A DNA stretch of 47,675 nucleotides from a bacterium (Candidatus Howlettbacteria) CG_4_10_14_0_8_um_filter_40_9 (GCA_002785325.1 PFMH01000047.1:1-47675); one strand, 5' to 3'. Counted from the first letter of the stretch, positions 7,364 to 15,628 are shown. The notes: generated by a model from the letters alone, not told the origin. Numbers and translations: made by a program.

Positions 7364-7633
7364 ATGAAAAGAAGATTAATAGGAAAGGTTGTTTCAAATA
7401 AGATGGATAAGACGATTGTTATCTCGGTTGAGAGAGTCAAGGAGCACCCTATCTATAAAAAGAAATACAAGGTTTCAAAAAGATTTAAAGCCCACGCAGA
7501 AAACGCAAAAGAAGTTGTCATGGGTTCGGTTGTTACGATAGAAGAGTCAAGGCCGATGAGCAAAGAGAAGAGATGGACCATCGTCACCGAAGAAAAGGTT
7601 GAGAAAAAAGAAACAGTTAAGAAAGAAAAATAA
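7364..7633 (+). CDS. rpsQ: 30S ribosomal protein S17
   Basis: uS17 is a primary 16S-binding OB-fold protein. The 89-residue product has RLIGKVVSNKMDKTIVISVERVKEHPIYKKK and the family ESRPMSKEKRWTIV. Its C-terminus is extended by KKETVKKEK. Confidence 0.96.
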   Translation: MKRRLIGKVVSNKMDKTIVISVERVKEHPIYKKKYKVSKRFKAHAENAKEVVMGSVVTIEESRPMSKEKRWTIVTEEKVEKKETVKKEK

Positions 7634-7659
7634 TTTAAAATTATTCGAAAGACAAACAT

Positions 7660-8028
7660 ATGATTCAAATGCAGACAAGACTTAAAGTAGCAGACAACAC
7701 AGGCGCAAAAGACGTTATGTGTATCAAGGTGCTTGGCGGATCTAGGAGAAGATATGCCAGGTTGGGCGACATCATTGTCGTTTCTGTTAAGAAAGCGATC
7801 CCAAACGCCAATGCAAAAAAGAAAGAAGTCGCCCGAGCCGTTGTTGTGAGACAAGTTCAGGAATTCAGTCGAAAAGACGGTTCAAAGATTCGTTTCGATG
7901 AGAACGCCTGTGTCCTTATTACCAAAGACGGACTGCCAAGAGGAACGAGAATATTTGGGCCGGTTGCGAGAGAGCTTCGAGAAAAAGGTTATATGAAGAT
8001 AGTATCATTAGCAAAGGAAGTATTATAA
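7660..8028 (+). CDS. rplN: 50S ribosomal protein L14
   Basis: uL14 sits at the intersubunit face. At exactly 122 residues it has family length: MIQMQTRLKVADNTGAKDVMCIKVLGGS, then RFDENACVLITKDGLPRGTRIFGPVARELR. A 60-bp AT-rich spacer with AATTAACAATTACCAATATCCAA follows before rplX. Confidence 0.98.
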   Translation: MIQMQTRLKVADNTGAKDVMCIKVLGGSRRRYARLGDIIVVSVKKAIPNANAKKKEVARAVVVRQVQEFSRKDGSKIRFDENACVLITKDGLPRGTRIFGPVARELREKGYMKIVSLAKEVL

Positions 8029-8088
8029 CAATTAACAATTACCAATATCCAATTAACAATAAGATATTGATTAAATATTAAGGTTAAA

Positions 8089-8460
8089 ATGAAAATCAAA
8101 AAAGGCGACAAAGTAATAGTTCAACTAGGGAAAGACAGAGGAAAAGTTTCTACTGTGGAAAGGGTTTTGCCCAACACGGGAAAGCTTCTAGCTGATAAGG
8201 TAAATGTGGTAAAGAAACACAAAAAACCGACTCAAAATGAGAAAAGAGGCGGAATCATCGAAATGGAAAAACCGCTAAATGTTTCAAATGTTATGGTAGT
8301 TTGCCCAAATTGCAACAAACCAACAAGAGTTTCATATAGCATCAATAATAAGAGTAAAGAGAGAGTTTGTAAAAAATGCAAAGGTTCGCTGGATAAGACC
8401 CTTAGTCAAACTTATGGTAAAAACCTCTCGACTAAGCTCGGGGTAAAGGAGAGGAAATAA
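8089..8460 (+). CDS. rplX: 50S ribosomal protein L24 with zinc ribbon
   Basis: uL24 starts 50S assembly. The KOW motif (IKKGDKVIVQLGKDRGKVSTVERVLP) comes first, then the KPTQNEKRGGIIEMEKPLNVSNVMVVCP segment. Cysteines 72, 75, 94 and 97 form two CxxC pairs, so this L24 is of the zinc-binding type. At 123 residues it is about 20 longer than E. coli L24. The last base of its stop codon is the A of the rplE start. Confidence 0.96.
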   Translation: MKIKKGDKVIVQLGKDRGKVSTVERVLPNTGKLLADKVNVVKKHKKPTQNEKRGGIIEMEKPLNVSNVMVVCPNCNKPTRVSYSINNKSKERVCKKCKGSLDKTLSQTYGKNLSTKLGVKERK

Positions 8461-9002
8461 TGTCAAGCTTAAAAGATTTATATAAAAAAGAGATCGTACC
8501 GAAACTTAAGGAAGAGATCGGTTGCAAAAATGTCATGGAAGTTCCAAAGATTTCCAAAGTAGTTTTGAATGTTGGCGCCGGAAGATCGATCACGGATGCG
8601 AAGATCCTTGAGCAGGTTATAGAAGGGCTTTCTCGGGTAACTGGACAACTTCCGAAAAAGACAAAGGCGAAAAAGTCTATCGCCGGATTCAAGCTGAGAG
8701 AGGGGATGGAGATCGGAGCGATGGTTACTTTGAGAGGTGATCGAATGTTTGAATTTTTAGAAAGACTTATCGGTTCGGCTTTACCGCGAGTTAGAGATTT
8801 CAGAGGAATACCAGCGACATCTTTCGACGGTAGGGGGAATTACAGTTTTGGTATGAAGGAAATGTCTGTTTTTCCAGAAGTTTCTCCCGAAGATATCTTT
8901 GCCGGATACGGATTAGAGATAAGTATTATAACAACGGCAAAAAAAGATGAAGAAGCAAAGGCGCTGCTTACCCATCTGGGATTCCCGTTTAAAAAAATAT
9001 AA
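8460..9002 (+). CDS. rplE: 50S ribosomal protein L5
   Basis: uL5 binds 5S rRNA and contacts the P-site tRNA. The 180-residue product has the usual length and signatures: LYKKEIVPKLKEE, KVVLNVGAGRSITD, GFKLREGMEIGAMVTLRGDRMFEFLERL, RDFRGIPATSFDGRGNYSFGMKE and FPEV. The start codon shares one base with the rplX stop (TAATG). Confidence 0.98.
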   Translation: MSSLKDLYKKEIVPKLKEEIGCKNVMEVPKISKVVLNVGAGRSITDAKILEQVIEGLSRVTGQLPKKTKAKKSIAGFKLREGMEIGAMVTLRGDRMFEFLERLIGSALPRVRDFRGIPATSFDGRGNYSFGMKEMSVFPEVSPEDIFAGYGLEISIITTAKKDEEAKALLTHLGFPFKKI

Positions 9003-9035
9003 AAAATATTAACAGCAAACAACTAAGATAAAATT

Positions 9036-9221
9036 ATGGCAAGAAAAGCATTAGAAGCAAAAGCAAAAAGAAAACCGAAATTTTCTTCAAGGAAATTAAA
9101 CAGATGTAAAATCTGCGGCAGAAAACACGGCTATATGAGAGATTTTGCTATGTGCCGGATTTGCTTTCGTGAAAGGGCATCCAGGGGAGAGATTCCCGGT
9201 GTCGTTAAGTCTAGTTGGTAG
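9036..9221 (+). CDS. rpsN: 30S ribosomal protein S14, zinc type
   Basis: The short, zinc-binding form of uS14 (61 residues), sometimes named rpsZ. Cysteines 24, 27, 40 and 43 make the CxxC-x12-CxxC finger in RCKICGRKHGYMRDFAMCRICFRERA. The C-terminus GEIPGVVKSSW matches the family. It lies in the standard spc order between rplE and rpsH. Confidence 0.97.
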   Translation: MARKALEAKAKRKPKFSSRKLNRCKICGRKHGYMRDFAMCRICFRERASRGEIPGVVKSSW

Positions 9222-9334
9222 ATCAAAAGGCCACGGATTGACACAGATTTTGAATAGCCACTGATAAACACCGAAAAGATATTTGTAAAATTTGTAGATT
9301 AGTAATTAATTTGTAATTAGTAAGAGGAAAAAAT

Positions 9335-9727
9335 ATGATAACCGATCCAATAGCAGACATGTTAGCAAGAATAAGAAATGCGATCCTCGCCAAGAAAGAG
9401 GAAGTGTCTTTTCCTAGTGCAAAACTTAAACTAAGCGTTTTAAATGTTTTGAAGGAAGAGGGGTATATCGAAGATTTTGTTGAAGCTGCAGACGGCCTTT
9501 TCAAAAATGTAACGGTTAAGCTTCGATATGATAACAAAAAACCCGCTATATCTGTTATCGAGAGAATAAGCCGACCGGGGAGGAGAGTTTATTCGAAGAA
9601 AACCGAGATTCCGGCAGTGTTATCCGGTCACGGCATAGTTATCATATCAACGCCAAAAGGGGTTATGACAGGTAAGAAAGCAAAAACTCAAAGTCTTGGC
9701 GGAGAATTACTTTGCAAAGTTTATTAA
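9335..9727 (+). CDS. rpsH: 30S ribosomal protein S8
   Basis: uS8 binds the 16S central domain and, in enterobacteria, represses the spc operon. The 130-residue product starts MITDPIADMLARIRNAILAKKEEVSFP and ends with GHGIVIISTPKGVMTGKKAKTQSLGGELLCKVY, the canonical C-terminal domain. The 113-bp spacer before it contains CACGGATTGACACAGATTTTG, a phrase that recurs in altered form just upstream of secE (26196-26232). Confidence 0.98.
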   Translation: MITDPIADMLARIRNAILAKKEEVSFPSAKLKLSVLNVLKEEGYIEDFVEAADGLFKNVTVKLRYDNKKPAISVIERISRPGRRVYSKKTEIPAVLSGHGIVIISTPKGVMTGKKAKTQSLGGELLCKVY

Positions 9728-9745
9728 ATATAATTAGGAGAAACC

Positions 9746-10282
9746 ATGTCTAGGATAGGTAAATTACCGATAAATATAAAGAAAAGCGTAGAGGTTGTGA
9801 TAAACGGCCGAAATGTGCATGTAAAAGGTCCGAAGGGAGAACTTTCGTATGATCTTCAAAATGACATATCGGTGATCAAAGAAGACTCTATCTTGAAAGT
9901 TGGGATCGTAAGTGAAACAAAAGAATCGAGAGAGCTCTGGGGGCTTACTAGAACGCTTATAGATAATATGGTTTACGGAGTGAGTGAAGGATTTGAGAAA
10001 CAGCTTTCTATACACGGAGTAGGATATAGAGCGGTTTTAGAAGGAAACACTTTGGTTTTAAGCGTTGGTTTTTCTCATCTGGTTAAGATGCCGTTACCGG
10101 AAGGAATAACTGCGAAAATAGAGAAAAATGTTATAACGGTAAGCGGATTTGATAAAGTAAAAGTCGGACAGTATGCTTCAGACGTCAGAGCCGTAAAGAA
10201 GCCGGAACCGTATAAAGGCAAAGGTATAAGATACGTCGGCGAGCATGTCAGAAGAAAAGCTGGTAAAACAGCAAAAACATAG
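9746..10282 (+). CDS. rplF: 50S ribosomal protein L6
   Basis: uL6 lies near the factor-binding site. The 178-residue product has two repeated folds: the first MSRIGKLPINIKKSVEVVINGRNVHVKGPKGEL, the second ending PEPYKGKGIRYVGEHVRRKAGKTAKT, which is the family's C-terminal signature. An AGGAGA site precedes the ATG. Confidence 0.98.
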   Translation: MSRIGKLPINIKKSVEVVINGRNVHVKGPKGELSYDLQNDISVIKEDSILKVGIVSETKESRELWGLTRTLIDNMVYGVSEGFEKQLSIHGVGYRAVLEGNTLVLSVGFSHLVKMPLPEGITAKIEKNVITVSGFDKVKVGQYASDVRAVKKPEPYKGKGIRYVGEHVRRKAGKTAKT

Positions 10283-10404
10283 GTCATAGGTCTAACTACG
10301 AATTACGAATTTAGTACAAATGTACAAATATCGAATTAGTAGTTTTAAGGTATTAGTAGATTCGTAAAAATTAGTAATTAGTAGTAAATTTTTAAGGAAA
10401 AATT
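10283..10404 (+). repeat. AT-rich palindromic spacer, rplF-rplR
   Basis: ACTACGAATTACGAATTTAG units on the left and ATTAGTAATTAGTAGTAAATT on the right. TACGAAT also recurs five times at 41987-42065. No gene. Confidence 0.5.
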
Positions 10405-10743
10405 ATGGCAGACAGAGAAATAAGAAGGAGAAGAATAAGATCAAAGATACAGGGAACGAAAGAAATCCCAAGACTTAACGTCCGTATCTCAAACAGCCAT
10501 GTGTATGGTCAGATCATTGACGACGCGACCGGAGTGACTATCGTGTCTTGTTCGGACATGCAAAAAGACTCTAAGATAAAAGGTAAAAAGATCGAGATTG
10601 CGAAAGAGCTAGGATCTGTTTTGGCAAAAAAAGCAAAAGAAAAAAAGATTGAAAAAGTAGTTTTTGATAGAGGTTTTAGGATTTATCACGGGAGAGTCGC
10701 CGCTTTTGCTGAAGGGGCGAGAGAGGGCGGACTATTATTCTAA
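10405..10743 (+). CDS. rplR: 50S ribosomal protein L18
   Basis: uL18 binds 5S rRNA. The 112-residue product has RRRIRSKIQGTKEIPRLNVRISNSHVYGQIID, KELGSVLAKKAKEKKIEKVVFDRGFRIYHGRVAAFAEGAREGGL: complete and of normal length. Confidence 0.97.
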   Translation: MADREIRRRRIRSKIQGTKEIPRLNVRISNSHVYGQIIDDATGVTIVSCSDMQKDSKIKGKKIEIAKELGSVLAKKAKEKKIEKVVFDRGFRIYHGRVAAFAEGAREGGLLF

Positions 10744-10826
10744 TTTCTAAATCCGAATTTCCAATTTCTAAACAAATCCGAATGACAGAAACTAGAAATA
10801 TTAAATTTTTAAAATAAATAAAAATT
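10744..10826 (+). repeat. AT-rich spacer, rplR-rpsE
   Basis: TTTCTAAATCCGAATTTCC followed by TTTCTAAACAAATCCGAATG, the left-half unit of the spacer family. The right half is reduced to AAATATTAAATTTTTAAAA. No gene. Confidence 0.5.
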
Positions 10827-11486
10827 ATGACTAAAGAAGAAGAGAAAAAAAATACAGAAGAAACAAAAGAACCCGCCTCGACTGACACGAGTCAAGTCGG
10901 GGAAACTCCAAAGGCGGAGGTAGTTGCTCCTATTGAAAAGAAGGAAGTTTTGCCAAACCAGAGAGAAGTCAGAAAAACCGGTTTTGGAGGTGGAAAAGGC
11001 GGGTATAGAAAAGGTTCGAATGACGATGGCGGTGATGGACTGGAAGAAAAAGTTGTCGAGATCGACAGAATTACTAGAGTTGTAAAAGGCGGAAGAAGGA
11101 TGAGGTTTAGAGCAACAGTAGTAGTAGGGGATAAGAACGGCAAAGTAGGCGTAGCTGTAGCAAAAGGGACGGAAGTTTTGACCGCGATCACCAAGGCGAC
11201 ATCTAAAGCAAAGAAAGAACTTTCACCTATAAATCTCAAAGGAACGACTATCCCGCATGAAGTATATGTAGAATATTCAGGCGCAAAAGTGCTCCTAAAG
11301 CCGGCTTCCCCAGGTACCGGTATTATAGCGGGCGGACCAGTAAGAGCCGTTGTTGAAGCGGCGGGAGTCAAAGACGTCTTGTCAAAGGCGATGGGTTCAA
11401 ATAGCAGGTTAAATAATGTTTATGCTACTTTTTTGGCCCTAAAACAGCTGAGGAAATTTGAAAAGAAAACCAAAGGAGATAAATAA
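10827..11486 (+). CDS. rpsE: 30S ribosomal protein S5 with N-terminal extension
   Basis: uS5 acts in decoding fidelity and mRNA unwinding. The conserved domains start near residue 72 (EKVVEIDRITRVVKGGRRMRF) and include GDKNGKVGVAVAKGTEV and ASPGTGIIAGGPVRAVVEAAGVKDVL. The first 70 residues are low-complexity: acidic, then GFGGGKGGYRKG. At 219 residues it is about 50 longer than E. coli S5. Its stop overlaps the rplO start by one base. There is no rpmD between rpsE and rplO. Confidence 0.97.
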   Translation: MTKEEEKKNTEETKEPASTDTSQVGETPKAEVVAPIEKKEVLPNQREVRKTGFGGGKGGYRKGSNDDGGDGLEEKVVEIDRITRVVKGGRRMRFRATVVVGDKNGKVGVAVAKGTEVLTAITKATSKAKKELSPINLKGTTIPHEVYVEYSGAKVLLKPASPGTGIIAGGPVRAVVEAAGVKDVLSKAMGSNSRLNNVYATFLALKQLRKFEKKTKGDK

Positions 11487-11938
11487 TGAAGTTAAGTGAA
11501 ATTCCTAAAAATTCAGACAGAACCAGTCGAAGAGTAGGCAGGGGAACCGGTTCGGGGCACGGAAAAACTTCCGGTCGGGGACACAACGGGCAAAACTCTC
11601 GTTCTGGCGGCGGAACAAGGCCGGGGTTTGAAGGCGGACAGATGCCTTTGGTCCAGCGACTTCCAAAACAGAGAGGTTTTAAGTCTAGAACGAAAAAAGA
11701 GACTGTAAATATCAAATCTCTTCCTTCTGTCTTTGAAGAAGGCGCCGTGATCACAAAGGATATACTTTTTGAAAAAGGCATCATAAAAAGCAAAAAATCT
11801 TTTATAAAGATAGTTGGTAAACCGGAAGGGAAAAAATATAAGATCGATCTTCCTGTTTCTTCCTCTCTAAAAGAAATGGCCGTTGAAAATAAAATTTCAA
11901 AACCAGAAGCAAAAAATAGTCCTAAAAAGGAGGGATAG
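11486..11938 (+). CDS. rplO: 50S ribosomal protein L15
   Basis: uL15 is a late 50S assembly protein. The 150-residue product has the glycine-rich N-terminus RVGRGTGSGHGKTSGRGHNGQNSRSGGG, the PLVQRLPKQRGF motif and the C-terminal globular part. The position directly after rpsE is unusual for most bacteria, where L30 intervenes, but normal for CPR. secY begins at the next base. Confidence 0.97.
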   Translation: MKLSEIPKNSDRTSRRVGRGTGSGHGKTSGRGHNGQNSRSGGGTRPGFEGGQMPLVQRLPKQRGFKSRTKKETVNIKSLPSVFEEGAVITKDILFEKGIIKSKKSFIKIVGKPEGKKYKIDLPVSSSLKEMAVENKISKPEAKNSPKKEG

Positions 11939-13252
11939 TTGGAATATATAAAACAAGTATTTTTTAACAAAGATCTAAGGAAAAGAGTCTTGTTTGTTCT
12001 TTTTTTACTCTTTATATTCAGACTTGTTTCTCATATCCCGATACCGGTGTCGGATCCGGCAACACTTAAATATTTTTTAGGGAATCTTTTTGCTCAAAAT
12101 TCATTTTTATCATTTTTAGATATTTTTAGCGGCGGAGGGATCAGTCGATTTTCTATAGCGATGATGGGCGTCGGTCCATATATTACGGCCTCTATCATGA
12201 TCCAGCTTTTGACTATGGTAATTCCGAAGTTTGAAGTCATGAGCAAAGAGGGGGAGCAGGGCAGTCATAAACTAAATCAATATTCGAGGATTATTGCCGT
12301 CCCGTTAGCCTTTTTTGAAGGGTACGGTATGATAAGATTTATCCAAAATGTATCCGCAAAATCAGGGGCAGACGTCATCGGAACACCATCTCTCGCTCAA
12401 TGGCTGATCATGCTGTTATCTCTGACGGCCGGAACCATCTTCCTTATGTGGATAGGGGAGATAATCACCGAGAAAGGTTTGGGAAACGGTATTTCCCTCA
12501 TCATCTTCGCCGGGATCTTGTCCAGGGCGCCCCAGACTATCTATCAGAGCGTTTCAAAAGTATTTTTGGGGCAGTTTGACCCGCAACAGCTGATCAGGCT
12601 TATTTCGTTTACCGCGCTTGGAATTTTCGTAGTTTTCTTGGTAGTTCTTATTACCGAAGGACAAAGGGAAATCCCGGTATCTTACGCCAAAAAGATGAGA
12701 GGAATAAAGACATATGGGGGGATAGATACCCATCTGCCACTTAAACTAAATACGGCAGGGGTGATACCGATCATCTTCGCCGGCGCATTTATGAATGTCC
12801 CCGCCGTCATCGGTTTCTTTACAAATGCAAAAAATGTGACGCTTAGCAAATATGCCGCGTTGATCCAGAAAACTTTTGCTCCGGACCAGATAGCATATGC
12901 TGTACTTTTCTTCATACTTGTATTTGCCTTTACTTTTTTCTCAACATTTTTATACTTCAAACCGAAAGAAGTGGCTGAAAACATCCAAAAACAGGGTGGT
13001 TTCGTTCCAGGTATAAGACCCGGCAAAGAGACAGAAAATTACCTAAATTACCTAATATCAAGGATAACCTTTTGGGGAGCGGTATTTTTGGGCGCCATCG
13101 CAGTTATGCCTTTTGTCTTGCAGCTTTTTATGAAGACAACCAATCTTAGTCTAGGCGGAACCAGCTTGCTGATCGCCGTGTCGGTGGCTTTAGAGATAAG
13201 GAAAGAAATAAGCGCGCAGATCGTGACGAGAAAATACGAGGCGTTGGGTTAA
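11939..13252 (+). CDS. secY: Protein translocase subunit SecY
   Basis: SecY is the channel of the Sec translocon and works with SecE (26247-26453). The 437-residue product has ten predicted membrane helices and family segments such as GVGPYITASIMIQLL, GNGISLIIFAGI and the cytoplasmic loop ending GIRPGKETENYLN. The start is TTG, fixed by a strong AAGGAGGG ribosome site (about 11927-11934) and by direct abutment to the rplO stop. adk and map, which often follow, are absent; infA follows after a spacer with its own promoter. Confidence 0.97.
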   Translation: MEYIKQVFFNKDLRKRVLFVLFLLFIFRLVSHIPIPVSDPATLKYFLGNLFAQNSFLSFLDIFSGGGISRFSIAMMGVGPYITASIMIQLLTMVIPKFEVMSKEGEQGSHKLNQYSRIIAVPLAFFEGYGMIRFIQNVSAKSGADVIGTPSLAQWLIMLLSLTAGTIFLMWIGEIITEKGLGNGISLIIFAGILSRAPQTIYQSVSKVFLGQFDPQQLIRLISFTALGIFVVFLVVLITEGQREIPVSYAKKMRGIKTYGGIDTHLPLKLNTAGVIPIIFAGAFMNVPAVIGFFTNAKNVTLSKYAALIQKTFAPDQIAYAVLFFILVFAFTFFSTFLYFKPKEVAENIQKQGGFVPGIRPGKETENYLNYLISRITFWGAVFLGAIAVMPFVLQLFMKTTNLSLGGTSLLIAVSVALEIRKEISAQIVTRKYEALG

Positions 13253-13391
13253 CAAAATTCTAAGCTCTAAACACTAAATTCTAAACAATATCAAATAACA
13301 AAAATATAAAAGTTTTAAACATTAGAAAATTTGAATTTTGGATTTGTTTCGGATTTAGATATTAGAGTTTAGGGTTTACTATTAAAAACCC
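13253..13391 (+). repeat. AT-rich palindromic spacer, secY-infA
   Basis: Left half: TTCTAAGCTCTAAACACTAA and TTCTAAACAA. Right half: GGATTTGTTTCGGATTTAG, ATTAGAGTTTAGGGTTTA. The halves are complementary, so a long imperfect hairpin is possible. The infA promoter begins at its right edge. Confidence 0.65.
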
Positions 13392-13420
13392 TTGTAAAGT
13401 TTTTAAAAACAATATATAAT
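13392..13420 (+). promoter_or_regulatory. Promoter upstream of infA
   Basis: TTGTAA (13392-13397), 17-bp spacer, perfect TATAAT (13415-13420). The predicted start near 13427 gives a leader of about 10 nt before the infA ATG, with no Shine-Dalgarno. Confidence 0.75.
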
Positions 13421-13436
13421 TTACAAAGTTAAAGTT

Positions 13437-13658
13437 ATGAGTGATACAAAGGAAGTAATCGAGATGCAAGGAACCGTCCTTGAGACACTCCCTAACGCAA
13501 TGTTTAGAGTGGAGCTCGAGAACGGTCACGTTATTTTAGCTCATATATCCGGAAGGATGCGAAAGCATTATATAAAGATACTTCAGGGAGATAAAGTAAC
13601 CGTAGAAATGACTCCTTACGATTTGACGAAGGGGAGAATAACATATAGACATAAGTAG
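13437..13658 (+). CDS. infA: Translation initiation factor IF-1
   Basis: IF-1 is an S1/OB-fold protein that binds the 30S A site during initiation. The 73-residue product (EMQGTVLETLPNAMFRVELENGHVILAHISGRMRKHYIKILQGDKVTVEMTPYDLTKGRITYR) is full length. It lies in the standard position before rpmJ and rpsM. No ribosome site is visible; the promoter at 13392-13420 predicts an mRNA leader of about 10 nt. Confidence 0.97.
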   Translation: MSDTKEVIEMQGTVLETLPNAMFRVELENGHVILAHISGRMRKHYIKILQGDKVTVEMTPYDLTKGRITYRHK

Positions 13659-13747
13659 TTCACGGCTTATGTCTGATAGTTCATAGAACAGGAGTATCGG
13701 ATTTATTTTACCAATGAACAAAGAGCAGTGAACTAGGAGCAAAAATT

Positions 13748-13861
13748 ATGAAAGTCAGGGCATCAGTAAAAAAAATGTGTAAAGATTGCAAAGTGATACG
13801 CCGAGAAGGAGTTATCAGAGTTATTTGTATACATCCAAAACATAAACAGAGACAAGGATAG
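13748..13861 (+). CDS. rpmJ: 50S ribosomal protein L36
   Basis: bL36 is the smallest 50S protein and binds zinc. The 37-residue product starts MKVRASVKKMCKDCKV and has the zinc ligands C11, C14, C27 and H32, so it is the zinc-binding form. It lies between infA and rpsM, as in most bacteria. An AGGAGC site precedes the ATG. The gene is short enough to be missed by length-filtered gene finders. Confidence 0.96.
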   Translation: MKVRASVKKMCKDCKVIRREGVIRVICIHPKHKQRQG

Positions 13862-13968
13862 GATAAAATTTCCAATTAACAATTTCTAATATCCAATGAA
13901 GTTTCAAAAGTTTAAAAATTTAGAATTTGTTTAGCATTTAGTGATTAGAATTTAGGATTTAAGATATT
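13862..13968 (+). repeat. AT-rich palindromic spacer, rpmJ-rpsM
   Basis: TTTCCAATTAACAATTTC and TAATATCCAATG on the left, TTAGAATTTGTTTAGC and GATTAGAATTTAGGATTT on the right. No gene. Confidence 0.65.
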
Positions 13969-14355
13969 ATGGCAAGAATAGCAGGAATAAATATACCAAA
14001 TGAAAAAAGAGTCGAAGTATCCCTTACATATATAAAAGGGGTAGGGCTTACGTCCAGCCAGAAGATTTTGGCTGAGGCTGGTATTGATCCAAACTTAAGA
14101 ACAAAGGACCTTACAGAAGCTGATATAACGAAGATAAGAGGGATTTTAGATAAAAAACATCTTATAGAAGGAGATCTGGTCCGAGAAGTAACCACAAATA
14201 TCAAAAGGTTAAAGGACACAGGTTCATATAGAGGCTTAAGGCACAAAGCCGGGTTACCGACTAGGGGGCAGAGAACAAAAACAAATGCAAGAACGAAAAA
14301 AGGCAAGAAAGTTACGGTAGGAAGCGGAAGAAAGAAAGCGGTAGCAAAGACATAA
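13969..14355 (+). CDS. rpsM: 30S ribosomal protein S13
   Basis: uS13 is a 30S head protein that forms bridge B1. The 128-residue product starts MARIAGINIPNEKRVEVSLTYIKGVG (helix-hairpin-helix region) and ends GSYRGLRHKAGLPTRGQRTKTNARTKKG, the conserved C-terminus, with a short basic extension. Confidence 0.98.
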   Translation: MARIAGINIPNEKRVEVSLTYIKGVGLTSSQKILAEAGIDPNLRTKDLTEADITKIRGILDKKHLIEGDLVREVTTNIKRLKDTGSYRGLRHKAGLPTRGQRTKTNARTKKGKKVTVGSGRKKAVAKT

Positions 14356-14476
14356 CAGTAAAATTTCTAATATCGAATTTCTAATTTCTAAATAAATCCC
14401 AATTTCAAAAATTTAAAATATTAGAATTTAGAATTTGTTTAGGATTTAGAGATTAGAATTTAGGATTTAAAACATT
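14356..14476 (+). repeat. AT-rich palindromic spacer, rpsM-rpsK
   Basis: The clearest family member. Left: TTTCTAATATC, AATTTCTAATTTC, TAAATAAATCCC. Right: TTAGAATTTAGAATTTG, TTTAGGATTTAGAG, ATTAGAATTTAGGATTT. The arms are complementary over most of their length with an AT-rich centre. No gene. Confidence 0.7.
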
Positions 14477-14872
14477 ATGGCAAAAGAAAAAATAGTTAAA
14501 AAGAAGAAGAAATCAAAAAAGACAGTAGCTGTCGGTAGGTTATATGTTTACGCTACTTTTAATAATACAATAGTTACTTGTACCGATGAAAACGGCAATG
14601 TGCTTGCGTGGGAAACTGCGGGCAAGGCCGGATTCAAAGGTTCGAGAAAAGCAACGCCTTATGCGGCTCAAGTAGCAGCAGGCAAAGTGGCGGACACCGT
14701 AAAGACAAATCACGGTCTTGAAAAAGTAGACGTTTTTATAAAAGGTATAGGTTCAGGGAGAGAATCAGCTGTCAGGGCTTTTCAGAATTCAGGAATATAT
14801 GTGAGTTCGATCAAAGATATTACACCAACTCCCCACAATGGAGTGAGGCCAAAAAAACCGAGGAGAGTATAA
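14477..14872 (+). CDS. rpsK: 30S ribosomal protein S11
   Basis: uS11 lies on the 30S platform near the E site. The 131-residue product has LYVYATFNNTIVTCTDENGNVLAWETAGKAGFKGSRKATPYAAQ and the C-terminal DITPTPHNGVRPKKPRRV, which is nearly invariant. The N-terminus is Lys-rich. Confidence 0.98.
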   Translation: MAKEKIVKKKKKSKKTVAVGRLYVYATFNNTIVTCTDENGNVLAWETAGKAGFKGSRKATPYAAQVAAGKVADTVKTNHGLEKVDVFIKGIGSGRESAVRAFQNSGIYVSSIKDITPTPHNGVRPKKPRRV

Positions 14873-15004
14873 TTAAAATTTCTAATTCCTAATATATAAT
14901 TTCTAAATAAATACCAATAGATCAAATCAAAAAATTTAAAACATTAAAAATTTAAAAAATTGTTTAGAATTTAGAGTTTAGAGTTTAGGATTTAAAAAAA
15001 TGAT
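14873..15004 (+). repeat. AT-rich palindromic spacer, rpsK-rpsD
   Basis: Left: TTTCTAATTCCTAATATA and TTTCTAAATAAATACC. Right: TTGTTTAGAATTTAGAG and TTTAGAGTTTAGGATTT. No gene. Confidence 0.65.
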
Positions 15005-15628
15005 ATGGCAAAGATAACAAACGAAACATGTAAATTATGCAGGAGAGAGCGAGTAAAGCTTTTTCTAAAAGGAGAAAGATGTCTTTCCCCGAAATGCGCC
15101 GTGGCTAAAAGGCCTTATCCGCCTGGAGCTCACGGGCAGTCTAGGAGATCGAAGCTTTCTGACTATGCTGTTTCTTTGCGCGAAAAGCAGAAGGTTAAAA
15201 GGATTTATGGCGTTTTAGAAAAGCAGTTCAGGAATTATTTTGAAAAAGCCGACAAAAAAGAAGGCGTTACCGGTGAGATATTGCTTCAGTATTTAGAAAT
15301 GAGATTTGACACAATTGTAAAAAATATGAACTTTGCCGATTCCCAGAGACAAGCCAGACAGATTATCGGGCACGGACATTTTTTGATAAATGGTAAAAAG
15401 GTAAATATCTCTTCTTATCAGATGAAGCCGGGTGACAAAGTAGAGGTTTCTGAAAAAAGCAAAAAAGAAATGTATTTTAAAGAATTACAAAGTTTAAAAA
15501 AAGATGCGGTTAGTTGGGTTAGTTCCGACCTTGCGCATCTTAAAGGCGAGGTTTTAGGCGTTCCTAAGAGAGCAGACCTTGATCCTGAGATACAAGAACA
15601 GCTTATAGTCGAGCTTTATAGCAAATAA
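15005..15628 (+). CDS. rpsD: 30S ribosomal protein S4, zinc type
   Basis: uS4 starts 30S assembly. C9, C12, C26 and C31 near the N-terminus form the zinc site of the C+ type. The S4 RNA-binding domain follows (YLEMRFDTIVKNMNFADSQRQARQIIGHGHFLINGKKVNISSYQMKPGD), then the conserved C-terminal end. The 207-residue length is normal. An overlapping ATG at 15000 is out of frame. Confidence 0.98.
   Translation: MAKITNETCKLCRRERVKLFLKGERCLSPKCAVAKRPYPPGAHGQSRRSKLSDYAVSLREKQKVKRIYGVLEKQFRNYFEKADKKEGVTGEILLQYLEMRFDTIVKNMNFADSQRQARQIIGHGHFLINGKKVNISSYQMKPGDKVEVSEKSKKEMYFKELQSLKKDAVSWVSSDLAHLKGEVLGVPKRADLDPEIQEQLIVELYSK

Noticed and set aside
10892..11371. 159-codon antisense frame to rpsE
   Set aside because: Shadow of S5; Ser/Pro/Phe-rich composition typical of antisense to Lys/Glu-rich coding.
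13253..15004. CRISPR array
   Set aside because: The AT-rich spacers are palindromic, diverged and separated by genes; there are no regular repeat-spacer units and no cas genes in the window.
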